Shown here: positions 8,991-17,257 of the stretch, piece after piece | Numbering within the stretch: position 1 is the first letter of the stretch | Layout: every line of letters begins with the position of its first letter | Assembly: GCF_017163935.1 (NCBI RefSeq) | Contig: NZ_JABVZR010000002.1 | Coordinates: 1,364,001-1,428,000, forward strand | Direction: 5' to 3' | DNA from: Novosphingobium terrae | Lineage (GTDB): Bacteria > Pseudomonadota > Alphaproteobacteria > Sphingomonadales > Sphingomonadaceae | Length of the DNA: 64,000 nucleotides | Position numbers and translations under genes: made by a program | The notes under the pieces: model-generated | Databases searched by the model: none | Told to the model about the DNA's origin: nothing | The model's input: the letters and a program-made list of their open reading frames with translations, nothing else

Positions 8991-9613
8991 ACAGACCTGT
9001 CATTACCCGTCCGCATGATTGGATATTCGCCATTGCGCTACCCGAAAGCGAGGCAGAGTACCGAACGCAATTTGGAGCTCCGGAGCGGTTCGACTTCATT
9101 CACCGGATACCGGGTGGCTGGCGCGTGTATGAACGGTCACTGCTTCGCCAAATACGGGATTCTGTCGCATATTACCGATCGCTAGGCGTCATCGTCGAAC
9201 TCAATTTTACATTCGCCGCCTTCAAGGAACTGGCATGGCAGAGCGGGCCTAACAAGGCCGTCACACTGGTAGCCCATTGGACCTCAGCAGGTGTGGAATT
9301 TGTAGATGGAATTGCCCCATTCGATGCAATCGCCAAAGCCGTGCCGGAAACATACAACGGGATAATCGATCTCTGCGTATGCCACCCAGCACCGTTGGTA
9401 GTTGCACTCCGCCAGGAGCGGCCAGCAATTCGCGCCATTCGTTTCATTGATGCACCGGCATCACTGCTGCTCTGGCTTCGGCTCTACAAGGCACTGTTTG
9501 CGACGCTCGCGACAGAAGAACTAGATGCTTATGGAGCGTTGCAAGGATGGTCATCAGCTATAGTGGACCGCGTTACAAAGGGAAAGGGAAGGGAATGGGC
9601 CGTCAAATCGTAA
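8987..9613 (+). CDS. Putative CHAT-like (caspase-fold) cysteine peptidase
   Basis: A 208-residue protein without signal peptide. The central part resembles the CHAT/caspase fold: a strand running into KAVTLVAHWTS (candidate catalytic His97), an acidic strand VEFVDG, then GIIDLCVCHPAP carrying Cys130 and Cys132 at the place where CHAT peptidases carry the catalytic cysteine. A hydrophobic helix near residue 160 follows (SLLLWLRLYKALF). This rests on motif order and spacing only. It overlaps the upstream gene by ATGA and the downstream gene by 19 bases. If correct, it would be the protease of a small three-gene effector module; otherwise it is an uncharacterised Rossmann-like protein. Confidence 0.55.
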   Translation: MNRPVITRPHDWIFAIALPESEAEYRTQFGAPERFDFIHRIPGGWRVYERSLLRQIRDSVAYYRSLGVIVELNFTFAAFKELAWQSGPNKAVTLVAHWTSAGVEFVDGIAPFDAIAKAVPETYNGIIDLCVCHPAPLVVALRQERPAIRAIRFIDAPASLLLWLRLYKALFATLATEELDAYGALQGWSSAIVDRVTKGKGREWAVKS

Positions 9614-10011
9614 GTAAGGATGACGTCGCTGTCGCTGCGTCCATGGGCACACCATCCGCCATTATCAGGACGCCTGACACATATATCGACCGCCTCATGA
9701 AATACATACCACCAGAGGTAGTCGCGGTTTACGCCACGCTGGAGAGCATGATCGGGGCGAATTCAAAAGGCGACGATCTTGTAAGGCTTTCCTGGTTGGT
9801 TTTCGCAGTCGTGCTGGTCGCCTGCCCACTTTATTTGAGGCGTTTGGGTGGTGTCAGCAAAAAATTGCAGCTGACCCTATCGACCTTCGCCTTCTTCGTT
9901 TGGGCCTTCGCCTATGGTGGACCACCCTTTTCCCTGCTGCAGATTGCACCAATCTATGGAGCTATATTGCTGACGCTCACGACCTTTCTCATGCCAATTA
10001 TCGAAGCCTAA
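9595..10011 (+). CDS. Small membrane protein with three predicted helices
   Basis: A 138-residue protein. A soluble N-terminus of about 60 residues is followed by three hydrophobic segments, near residues 62-79 (LSWLVFAVVLVACPLYL), 88-108 and 113-134. The ATG at 9595 sits just after a purine run (GGGAAGGG) inside the end of the preceding gene. It closes the three-gene unit. Its TAA at 10009-10011 is followed at once by GAGGCTGTTTGG, the apparent end of an IS5-like element, so the natural C-terminus may have been cut by the insertion. The function is unknown; it could be the membrane target or pore partner of the upstream CHAT-like protein. Confidence 0.6.
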   Translation: MGRQIVSKDDVAVAASMGTPSAIIRTPDTYIDRLMKYIPPEVVAVYATLESMIGANSKGDDLVRLSWLVFAVVLVACPLYLRRLGGVSKKLQLTLSTFAFFVWAFAYGGPPFSLLQIAPIYGAILLTLTTFLMPIIEA

Positions 10012-10445
10012 GAGGCTGTTTGGAAAATCGGCCTATGGAGTGCCAACGGGGTATCAGTTTGATTCAGGCTCTGGATGTTGACGCAGCAGAGCCGGTTTCG
10101 GATGCCCCAGATTGCCGAGCAGACGAAGCGCTATCCCAGCGACCTGACTGACGGAATGGGAGTGGATGGTCGCGCTGATGCCCCAGCGGGGGCGTCAGCG
10201 CGAGGTCGATTTCCGCGAGGTGATCAATGCTGTGCGCGATCTTGTGCGGTCCGGTTGTGGCTGGCGCATGTTGCCGAGCCATTTCGGTGCGTGGCAGACC
10301 GTCTATGGCTGGTTCCGTGCGCTGGCGCACAGGTTTCTGTTCCAGACGATCCATGACATCGAACTGATGCTGGACCGTGAGCGCCAAGGGCGCGAAGCCA
10401 GTCCGAGCGCAGTGGTGACGGCGCCCGAAACCTTCGACATTCCGG
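10012..10445 (+). mobile_element. IS5-like transposase remnant
   Basis: The stretch begins with GAGGCTGTTTGGAAAAT, which looks like an IS terminal repeat. The N-terminal third of an IS5-type transposase follows: RYPSDLT in one frame, then after a one-base shift near 10150 EWEWMVALMPQRGRQ in the next, then REVDFREVINAVRDLVRSG and GCGWRMLPSHFGAWQTVYGWF. The similarity ends after ASPSAVV, just before the place where family members carry the first catalytic Asp of DDE. The element is therefore both frameshifted and truncated and cannot move by itself. It abuts the stop codon of the preceding gene. The bases up to about 10660 hold no recognisable coding sequence. Confidence 0.8.
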
Positions 10446-10807
10446 AGCCCACAACAAATCAGGTATCGCTGATCGCCAGCAAGGTTGGCTGGGGAACGGC
10501 CGGTTTGACGTTCGGCGAAGGTTTGCTGAACGCCTGCAAAGTCCCAATGCCGGTCCTTTAGGACTTTCAGAGTCGAAGTGAATGACCGGCAGGTTTTGAC
10601 GTCGCCATTTTCCTCCGGGGATGACCGGTTTGTCAGCGATATCAATGCATCAATGGAATCCGCCTGCCGAATCGATTAAGCACGTTTATAGCGGGCAAAA
10701 TTGCCAGAAGACATTGGACGAACATACTCAGCATAGATACTATATCGCAAATTTGAACTGGCTTAGCATATCCTGATATCATCGCTCATTAATATCGGGG
10801 CAATGAC

Positions 10808-11308
10808 ATGGTCAAATTGATTGGGAAGCTATCAAAACCGCTTTATTTGTGGGGCATTGGCTTGACGGCAGTTTGTTGCGCCATAATGCCAAGTGTGGCC
10901 GGAGTGTTGTCAGGAACGTTCTTCGCAATGATTGGGCAAGGTTACTATGTAAATTATGGAGATTACTCACGGATTTCAGGGATGTATCCAGGAACGAAAT
11001 GCCTAATGTACGCTCCTGGAGAATATATGACGGTCGATGATACACTCCCAACTATGGCGAGTATGTGGTCACAATCCTACGCAGAAGGTTTCAACAAGAC
11101 CCTCCAATTCGCCTTTCCTCTATTGCTAAAAACCGAATGCGGCGTCGCGCATAACCCTGACTCGCCATTGGCCGAATGCATCCAGATAGCGAAAATGGGT
11201 GCGCAGACGCAAGATGAGGCTGACCGAGAAGAGCGCAAGTGTCGAAAAATACATCAAGACTTATTGCGTGCATATTATGCAAGCAACGTCAGCGGAATTC
11301 CAAGATAA
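10808..11308 (+). CDS. Hypothetical protein with N-terminal membrane segments
   Basis: A 166-residue protein. The N-terminus has one long or two short hydrophobic segments (residues about 10-45), followed by a soluble domain with several cysteines (KCLMYAP, TECGVA, AECIQIA, RKCRKIH). It could be a bitopic membrane protein with an oxidised periplasmic domain. The ATG follows a plausible but modest GGGGC ribosome site. The AT-rich composition continues that of the island. I recognise no family. It stands alone between the IS5-like remnant and two convergent lipoprotein genes. Confidence 0.55.
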   Translation: MVKLIGKLSKPLYLWGIGLTAVCCAIMPSVAGVLSGTFFAMIGQGYYVNYGDYSRISGMYPGTKCLMYAPGEYMTVDDTLPTMASMWSQSYAEGFNKTLQFAFPLLLKTECGVAHNPDSPLAECIQIAKMGAQTQDEADREERKCRKIHQDLLRAYYASNVSGIPR

Positions 11309-11393
11309 CAGGTCTTTGGCCCAAGGTCAGCTTTGGACGGCCGGATGACGCCGGTTGAAAGGCCGCTTTGTTGCCTACATGAAGATTCGCTCT

Positions 11394-13046
11394 TCAAGGC
11401 ATTTGGGCAGCTATACGGTTCATATCTTTGAGGTTCCATTGTGTGCCGTCGGAAAATTCTATGAGTTGAATTCCTCCGCCACTTAAGGTTCCATCGACAA
11501 TCACGATGCTCGAGGCCTTGCCGATGCTAAGGTTGAAATCGCCATAGCCTTTGGTCAGTTTGACCATGCGCGGCAAGATCGGTGCCTCCAGTTTCAGCAC
11601 GTTTTTCCTGCCCGGCAGCTTGATGGAATCATGGATCGTTACCTTCCCAACGATGGGACGATAAACAATCACATCGCCGAACCCAGTGCCCGTCACATCA
11701 CGCACCCCGGTATCAATGATGAACCGACGGCCCATACCCTCGGGGGAAGTTGTGGGCAGGGAAATGTTGGCCTCGATGGCTTTTTGGCGAATGGTAGCCT
11801 TGTTCCAAACAGTTCCATCGGCGAATCGCACGAATTGAACGCCCATCTCGCGGCCAGAAATCTCACCAAGCTGTCCAACCAAATCAACGCCATCTCGACC
11901 AAAGACCAGGAGACGGAGACTTTGCCCGTAATCAGTTTGCCAGATGACAAATTTTACATCACCAGGCGCGACACCAGGCGGCATTTGTAGAGTGTTATGA
12001 GCATGGCCGGAAATATCTTCCTCAACCACGCACATTTCGCCAAAGCCGTCACGATACACAATCGTATCCCCGCCACCATATCCGCGTACAGTTACGCCTA
12101 GGCCGACTGCGTCCTCCGGGCGAGGCTTTCGGCCAGTTCCAAGATCGAGCAGCCTGCCCTCCCGATCGTCCATCAGGCTGCCCAATCCGGGCCTGGCAGA
12201 GTCGTGCCTGCTCCTCTGAAATAAAGTGTCGCGCGTCCAGACAGTACCATCGGCAAACCGAAAACTCTGTGGGCCATATGTGATGCCCTTACGGCCGGCT
12301 CTCATCATAGGGAGATTTATGCTGGAAGCCCGATCAACGACCAGGGCATAACCATCTTCTCGTTCCCACACCTTGACGGTTGAGGGGCGAAATGAGGCAG
12401 GCAGGACAACCATGTTATTCGCTATTTCTGAACGCGATGCCATGATGACTGTCGTTTCCTGCCGTCCTTCGGGCACAGTGACGACGTCGTGATCTCCGCT
12501 TCCGAACATCGCGATATTGCCGTTGTCACGAATGAAGGCTTGTGTGCCGGGAATGGGGGTGAGCGTAGGCGCGTGGTTAGGCTTCTTTGCCCTGCGTCTT
12601 AGCTCGGCCCGTGTCCAGCTGACGCCGCTTATAAAGACAAGCCGCTGGATGCCGAACTGATGGCCGGAAAGATCGATGAACTGCCAAGCGACCTTTACAA
12701 AAACATGCGGGGCCATAACTTCCATATCCCCATCAATCGTTTCATAGATGATGACGTCGGAAGGGGATACTGAGGCAGGCAGAACCAAACTGTTGTCGGG
12801 GTGGGGGGCTGTCGAATCCTCAACAATCCGTCCCCCCTGATTGAGAAATATGTCATTGTCGGAATTGCCTGGGAGATAGTCTGGGACGACATTGCCCGGT
12901 TGGAAGGCAACAGAAGCCGGTGTGCTATTTTCAGCGTCGGATACAGCACTTGAGACGACCGAGCCGGCACCACCTTGCGAGTTACATCCGCTCAGAAGAA
13001 TCAACAAAACAAGCAGCAGCCCGCTGGTGAAATTGCCAACCCTCAC
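11394..13046 (-). CDS. Lipoprotein with FADGT-x-W repeats
   Basis: A 550-residue predicted lipoprotein: hydrophobic signal, then lipobox LSGC at about residues 18-21. The mature protein contains at least three diverged copies of a motif ending in FADGT-x-W followed by a short helix: FRFADGTVWTRDTL, VRFADGTVWNKATI and IEFSDGTQWNLKDM. Between copies lie GDVIVYR-type strands. These resemble the haemolysin-type calcium-binding related repeats usually found in large secreted RTX-like proteins; in a lipoprotein this is unusual. The start is a GTG at 13046 sharing one base with the TAG of the upstream gene, so the two genes form an operon. Role unknown; surface adhesion or carbohydrate binding is possible. 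Confidence 0.65.
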   Translation of the reverse strand: MRVGNFTSGLLLVLLILLSGCNSQGGAGSVVSSAVSDAENSTPASVAFQPGNVVPDYLPGNSDNDIFLNQGGRIVEDSTAPHPDNSLVLPASVSPSDVIIYETIDGDMEVMAPHVFVKVAWQFIDLSGHQFGIQRLVFISGVSWTRAELRRRAKKPNHAPTLTPIPGTQAFIRDNGNIAMFGSGDHDVVTVPEGRQETTVIMASRSEIANNMVVLPASFRPSTVKVWEREDGYALVVDRASSINLPMMRAGRKGITYGPQSFRFADGTVWTRDTLFQRSRHDSARPGLGSLMDDREGRLLDLGTGRKPRPEDAVGLGVTVRGYGGGDTIVYRDGFGEMCVVEEDISGHAHNTLQMPPGVAPGDVKFVIWQTDYGQSLRLLVFGRDGVDLVGQLGEISGREMGVQFVRFADGTVWNKATIRQKAIEANISLPTTSPEGMGRRFIIDTGVRDVTGTGFGDVIVYRPIVGKVTIHDSIKLPGRKNVLKLEAPILPRMVKLTKGYGDFNLSIGKASSIVIVDGTLSGGGIQLIEFSDGTQWNLKDMNRIAAQMP

Positions 13047-14233
13047 TATTTTTTGTCCTGCTGAATGCGAGTCACCAGTTTCAATTCATCTTGAGACAAG
13101 ACAGTGCCGGGCGCAGTCGTGTCCTCACCCTGGTCGGTCCATTGCCGTACTGCCCGGAATATGCCGTCAGACCCTGGCTGCCATATTTCCAGCCCTCGTC
13201 CCATCTGAAAAGAAGGATCTGTTCCGGCTATGAAGGTGTATTCGAAGATGAAACCAGATCCTAAAGGCCTGATCGCAAGTGGCCTCTCACGACTGTTTGG
13301 CCACGCCGATCGGAAGGATTGTGGCAGGGTAGACCAGTTATAAATGGCCTGTCCAGCTGGCGCCCAATCCTGAGTAAGACTGCGAAGATAGGCGTTGTAA
13401 GCAAGCTCGGTTCTCCTATTCAACAAGGCGCTGCAGTCACCCTTTTCCCCGAAAACTGTCTGTCGCAGGGCGAGGTCCGCCGCCTTTCTTTGCGCAAGCT
13501 TGCCAATGGACAAAAAGAATACTGTTCTTTCTGGGCTTTCATGCAGTAATACGCCGTCCGGCTTCAAGGGTTGTTCAGCCTTCTGGCAATTTTCCGGCTG
13601 AGCATCGCAAGACATCTCCTTGCCAATAACGCCTGAAGGTCCTGACCCACGGATGCGCAACAGGGCACCTAAGCGAGCAAGCAAAGCCGCTGCGCCCTTG
13701 TCATGCGGATCGATGCTAACACCGATCTCCGAAACACGGGCAATACCACCATCATCGACGAAGGAGAGATAATTGAGTTGGGGATTGCCGGGCTTGAATG
13801 GAAGGGTGACCCCGACGGGGATGAGGCGATATTGCGGGCCACGGGCATCGTTGTGGCGTTCCCGGCACCCTTCTTTTGCGAGGCCGGCACGGGCAGCACC
13901 TTGCCCGGGGAAATTTCTGGCAAGCACGGCCTCCACCTGATCGCTGGTCATGCCCAATGCGAAGGGGGCTACAACGCCTTGGCTCGGCGCGCTGTGATAA
14001 ACGTCGCCCAACTCTGCCACCAGCGGCGAGTCCCTCGTATCGACGGTGAGATCAAGATCCGGTGGTAACGGGCGCTCAAAGCTGAACTGACCCTTCGTGG
14101 GCCAACCATCAGCCACGAGCTGCGCTTCATTTTTTGGGGGTTGCTCAGCCTCATGACGGCTTGGTTCGTGGCATTGCGTGGCGAGCAGTAGAACTGCCGG
14201 AAGGGCACTCATTGGACGCAACATCGAGGGCAT
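13046..14233 (-). CDS. Probable secreted or lipidated hypothetical protein
   Basis: A 395-residue protein with an N-terminal hydrophobic stretch ending in LLLATQC, which could be a lipobox-like or ordinary signal sequence. Several cysteines follow (EGCRERH, MSCDAQPENCQ, GDCSALL). The C-terminal half, from about residue 265, looks like a conserved domain (ELAYNAYLRSLTQDW and later GSGFIFEYTFIAGTD). I recognise no family. The start is uncertain: ATG codons at 14233 and 14224 and a TTG at 14251 are in frame and none has a strong ribosome site. It is the first gene of a two-gene operon with the repeat lipoprotein, which suggests a shared envelope task. Confidence 0.55.
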   Translation of the reverse strand: MPSMLRPMSALPAVLLLATQCHEPSRHEAEQPPKNEAQLVADGWPTKGQFSFERPLPPDLDLTVDTRDSPLVAELGDVYHSAPSQGVVAPFALGMTSDQVEAVLARNFPGQGAARAGLAKEGCRERHNDARGPQYRLIPVGVTLPFKPGNPQLNYLSFVDDGGIARVSEIGVSIDPHDKGAAALLARLGALLRIRGSGPSGVIGKEMSCDAQPENCQKAEQPLKPDGVLLHESPERTVFFLSIGKLAQRKAADLALRQTVFGEKGDCSALLNRRTELAYNAYLRSLTQDWAPAGQAIYNWSTLPQSFRSAWPNSRERPLAIRPLGSGFIFEYTFIAGTDPSFQMGRGLEIWQPGSDGIFRAVRQWTDQGEDTTAPGTVLSQDELKLVTRIQQDKK

Positions 14234-14623
14234 GGTCACAACATCGAGCAAAGCGGAACGGAAAAGCGATTATCGGTTGCGACGAATCACGGTCTCGCAC
14301 AAAATCTCTTTTCTCTCCATAGGCTAAATTCGATAGGGTTGTTCTCACCTATCCGCTGCGCACCTCAAATTTATTTCACTTCGACTTTGGCCCTGAATGT
14401 TACTGTCAGCGCTTCGGCGGCAGGCTGAAACCACGATGTGAACCGTACCGCTTTCACCGGTGGTTTCAGCTTCGGAGTGCCGGATGAACGAAGGCCCGCT
14501 TTCGGCGCTCATGAATGGAGGTGTGAAGGTCTGCTATGTCAGCGGTTCAGTCTGTCTTCAAAGGCCGGAACGTCAGGGGTTTTTTAATGAGGATGTAAGA
14601 AGCGGAGGAAAGGAGTTTGCCCT

Positions 14624-15148
14624 ATGAAGATCGTCCCGCTCACCGTTATGTTGCTGCTTATCGGCGCGGGTTCCTCTGCGATGGCAGACACGACAAAAGA
14701 TCAATCGAGATCCAGCTCACATATTCCGGCAATGAGGCTCGAGCGACCGGATTGGCAGCCTCTGACCAATGAACAGGTACAGTCCCTGTTTTCCGATCGA
14801 AAGCTTGAATTCGATGAGCGTTACGAGCCGTTCCCTGGTGCCAAAGTGAGCGTCAGATATATTGGCGGTTGCCCCCCAATCGAGAGCTTCTTTGCAGATG
14901 GCACGTGGCAAATGTATTTTTGTTCGCGTGGGCCAATGACGTTCCACGGACGTTGGACGGTGGAGCCGCACGGGCAGATTGGGTGGCTCTGTGTCCAGTC
15001 CGCTGAACGGCCGACCGACTGTCGCGTTGTATGGCAGGGTTCAGCGGTAAACGAGGTCATCATGCAACTCAAAGTTCCAGGTGCTGAACGAATTTGGGGA
15101 AGCGATGGCGCTTACAATCCATATCGGCTTGTTTCCGCTGCTAGGTGA
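14624..15148 (+). CDS. Secreted hypothetical protein
   Basis: A 174-residue protein with a signal peptide (cleavage near SAMADT, residue 22). The mature domain has four cysteines: YIGGCPP, YFCSRGP, LCVQS and DCRVV, plausibly two disulphides in a small beta-rich fold. AAGGAG precedes the ATG at good spacing. I recognise no family. It stands alone, divergent from the lipoprotein operon, and is the last gene of the AT-rich island. Downstream, a 12-base-pair perfect hairpin at 15390-15420 may end its transcript. Confidence 0.6.
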   Translation: MKIVPLTVMLLLIGAGSSAMADTTKDQSRSSSHIPAMRLERPDWQPLTNEQVQSLFSDRKLEFDERYEPFPGAKVSVRYIGGCPPIESFFADGTWQMYFCSRGPMTFHGRWTVEPHGQIGWLCVQSAERPTDCRVVWQGSAVNEVIMQLKVPGAERIWGSDGAYNPYRLVSAAR

Positions 15149-15389
15149 AGGCTGCAGACAGATGATGGCGACTTGGTCCGCTTGAAGTATACTCAAAAGA
15201 GACTCGCCAAAGTGATGTGGCAGTCAGATCGGCCATCCAAGCGGTCGCAGCCATATGAACGAGCAGCGGCTTTCAGGGATGTGCTTTCGACAGGTGTATG
15301 TCGGCTCTGTCAGCGGTTCCCGGCGAAAGACCGGATGGCGCTTCAACCGGCAAGCCTCGACCAACTACGGTCAGACATCTGGAAAAGTT

Positions 15390-15420
15390 GAATGTCGGGT
15401 TGAGCCAGAACCCGACATTC
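15390..15420. repeat. Perfect 12-bp inverted repeat between gene ends
   Basis: GAATGTCGGGTT (15390-15401) pairs perfectly with AACCCGACATTC (15409-15420) around a 7-base loop. No T tract follows on either strand. It lies in the 319-base gap between the secreted protein gene ending at 15148 and the SRPBCC relic that ends at 15468 on the other strand. The rest of the gap has no recognisable gene. It may act as a bidirectional terminator or be part of a lost mobile element. Confidence 0.5.
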
Positions 15421-15467
15421 GCCATCGGCTGAGCCAAAGGGCGGTCAGCGCTCATCTGACCGGCACG

Positions 15468-15920
15468 TCAACTGCCGACGTTCTCGGCCATCCATCGCAG
15501 GGTCGCCAGCCACAGGTCGTGGCCACGATGCATCAGGCTCTGGTCGGTGTTGCGCAGATGCGTCGGGCCCTTGCCTTTGCCGACTTCCTCCATCACGTTC
15601 ATGCAGCCACCTTGGACAGGTTTGAGCAGCCAGGTGTGGTAGAAGGCGGGCGGTTGCCCCGGTGCATAGCCATACCAATCGATCCGGCGCCCTGGCTCGA
15701 ACTCGTGGACCTGGCTTTCGCTGTCCAGCCCGAAGGTGGTCCAGCGGAAACGCGTGGCCACGCCTAGTTGCGTCTGGCCGCCCAAAAGGCTGCCATTGCT
15801 GGAGTTTGCATACCACTTCGGCCAACTCGTCGCATCGACAGTACGGGAGAAAACCATAGAGCGTCGTGGTGCGCTGTTCCGGCGGTTGTGGCTTGCCGTT
15901 GGCCAGTCGCCATATCGTCG
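15468..15920 (-). pseudogene. Relic of an SRPBCC-family (polyketide cyclase-like) protein
   Basis: On the minus strand the frame from about 15857 down reads DATSWPKWYANSSN, FRWTTFGLDSESQVHEFEPG, RRIDWYGY, FYHTWLLKPVQGG and LWLATLRWMAENV, the typical run of a SRPBCC/START-like small protein. The expected N-terminal strand and helix (TTTLYGFLPYC) sits in a different frame just upstream, so a frameshift near 15845 separates the two pieces. About 130 residues remain in one frame and no good start with a ribosome site is seen. It lies directly after the terminator of the propeller operon. Confidence 0.65.
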
Positions 15921-15926
15921 GGCCTC

Positions 15927-15963
15927 TAAAAAACGTCCCGCCGGCAGCGATGCCGGCAGGACG
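15927..15963 (-). terminator. Rho-independent terminator of the propeller operon
   Basis: Read on the minus strand: GTCCTGCCGGCA, a four-base loop, TGCCGGCGGGAC, then G and six T. The 12-base-pair stem contains one G-T pair. It lies about 55 bases after the stop codon at 16016 of the second propeller gene. Confidence 0.85.
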
Positions 15964-16015
15964 CTGACGGATCGGACCCAGGGGGGGACTGATCCGGACG
16001 CGCAGCGCTGCGGCT

Positions 16016-17101
16016 TCAGCGCGCGACGCGGAAAACCAGCAGGCCGGCGCCATCGAGCGCGTTCTTCGGATGGACGGCGTAATATTGCTTGAACTGCGGC
16101 ACGTAGAGCCCGGTCTTGGCACCGTTGACCGGGGTGCGCAGCAGTTCGACATAGCGGTCCCTGCTTTCCTGCTGGAAGACCGACAGGCCCTGCGCGCCCA
16201 CGACATAGAGGCGCTTGAGCTCGGGATCCCAGGTCATCGAATCGGTCATGTCGGCGCACGGCACCTGCGCGACGACCGCGCCGGTCGTCGCATCGAGGGC
16301 GGTCAGGAGGCCCGGTGCGCGGCTGCCGACGAAGACGAGATTGTTGGCCGCATCGAAGGCCAGCGCGGTGTTGCGGTTCAGGCCGACATCCCAGGTCGCG
16401 ACGACCGCGTTCTGCTTGAGATCGACCACGCCGATCTGCTTCTTGTCGCGGATGTTGACGAACAGGCGGTTCGTCGCCTCGTCGATCGCCATGGCTTCGA
16501 GGTTGTCGCCCTCGACGCGAATGGTGCCGACGATCTTGTGCGTATCGACGTTGATCTTGGCGATTTCGGAATAGGGCAGGTTCGCCGACTTGCCGCCATT
16601 GCCGACGTAAAAGATGCGCCGCTTGGCGTCATAGATTCCCGCGTCCGGCGAGTCGGTCTTGCCAGTGACGGAACCGTCGATCAGCGGAACGCGGTCGATC
16701 CGGTGCAGATCGTCGGCCGACAGGAACTGCACCGACGAATCGCCGCCGTCGGCAACGGCCAGTTCGTTCTTTTCGGCGATGTAAGCGAGCGTGTGCGGCG
16801 TCTTGACCCCGGCGACCGACCTCAGATGCTCGCCCGTGCTGGCCTTGAACATCTCGACCGAATGATGCTCCTCGGCGGCGATGAACAGGCGATCGTGCTT
16901 CGGATCGACCGCGAGGAAATCGAAATCGCCTTCGATGTCGGGCAGCGAGGTCATACGGACGAGCTGAACCGGCGCGCGGTCCTTCATGGTGATCGTGACG
17001 CTCGGCGCCGGGGCGGCAGGTGTCGCTGTCTGCGCATCGGCGGTTCCGGTCGCGACCGATGCCATCGCAAGCGCGAAAATGGCGATATTCGTCGATTTCA
17101 T
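16016..17101 (-). CDS. YncE-like periplasmic YVTN beta-propeller protein (copy A2)
   Basis: A 361-residue secreted beta-propeller. The start at 17101 gives a standard signal peptide (MKSTNIAIFALAMAS to GTADAQT); the open frame upstream of it is an extension without function. The mature part has repeated four-stranded blades with typical wording: FDFLAVDPKHDRLFIAAEE, DAKRRIFYVGNGG, DEATNRLFVNIRDK, DAANNLVFVGSRAPG and DPELKRLYVVGAQG. YncE of Escherichia coli is a seven-bladed periplasmic protein encoded next to the TonB-dependent receptor gene yncD. This gene is a close tandem copy of the gene at 17258-18343, with the same length. Both probably follow the receptor gene at 18736-21363 in one transcription unit. 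The ligand is unknown. Confidence 0.88.
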   Translation of the reverse strand: MKSTNIAIFALAMASVATGTADAQTATPAAPAPSVTITMKDRAPVQLVRMTSLPDIEGDFDFLAVDPKHDRLFIAAEEHHSVEMFKASTGEHLRSVAGVKTPHTLAYIAEKNELAVADGGDSSVQFLSADDLHRIDRVPLIDGSVTGKTDSPDAGIYDAKRRIFYVGNGGKSANLPYSEIAKINVDTHKIVGTIRVEGDNLEAMAIDEATNRLFVNIRDKKQIGVVDLKQNAVVATWDVGLNRNTALAFDAANNLVFVGSRAPGLLTALDATTGAVVAQVPCADMTDSMTWDPELKRLYVVGAQGLSVFQQESRDRYVELLRTPVNGAKTGLYVPQFKQYYAVHPKNALDGAGLLVFRVAR

Positions 17102-17257
17102 GAATGTGTCTTTCTCGATGGGGTAGATCGAAACTACGTGGCGGGTCGGATCAGGGGACGCATTGGCCCTGCGTCCGGGGACCCCCTGCATTCGCTCGGT
17201 ACGCGCGGTTGCAGGGGATCGAAGACGCGCCACGGTGTCGCGAGCGTGGGTCTGTGC

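Noticed and set aside
9595..10011. Bacterial gasdermin partner for the CHAT-like protein
   Set aside because: Gasdermins are about 250-residue beta-rich proteins; this product is 138 residues with three hydrophobic helices.
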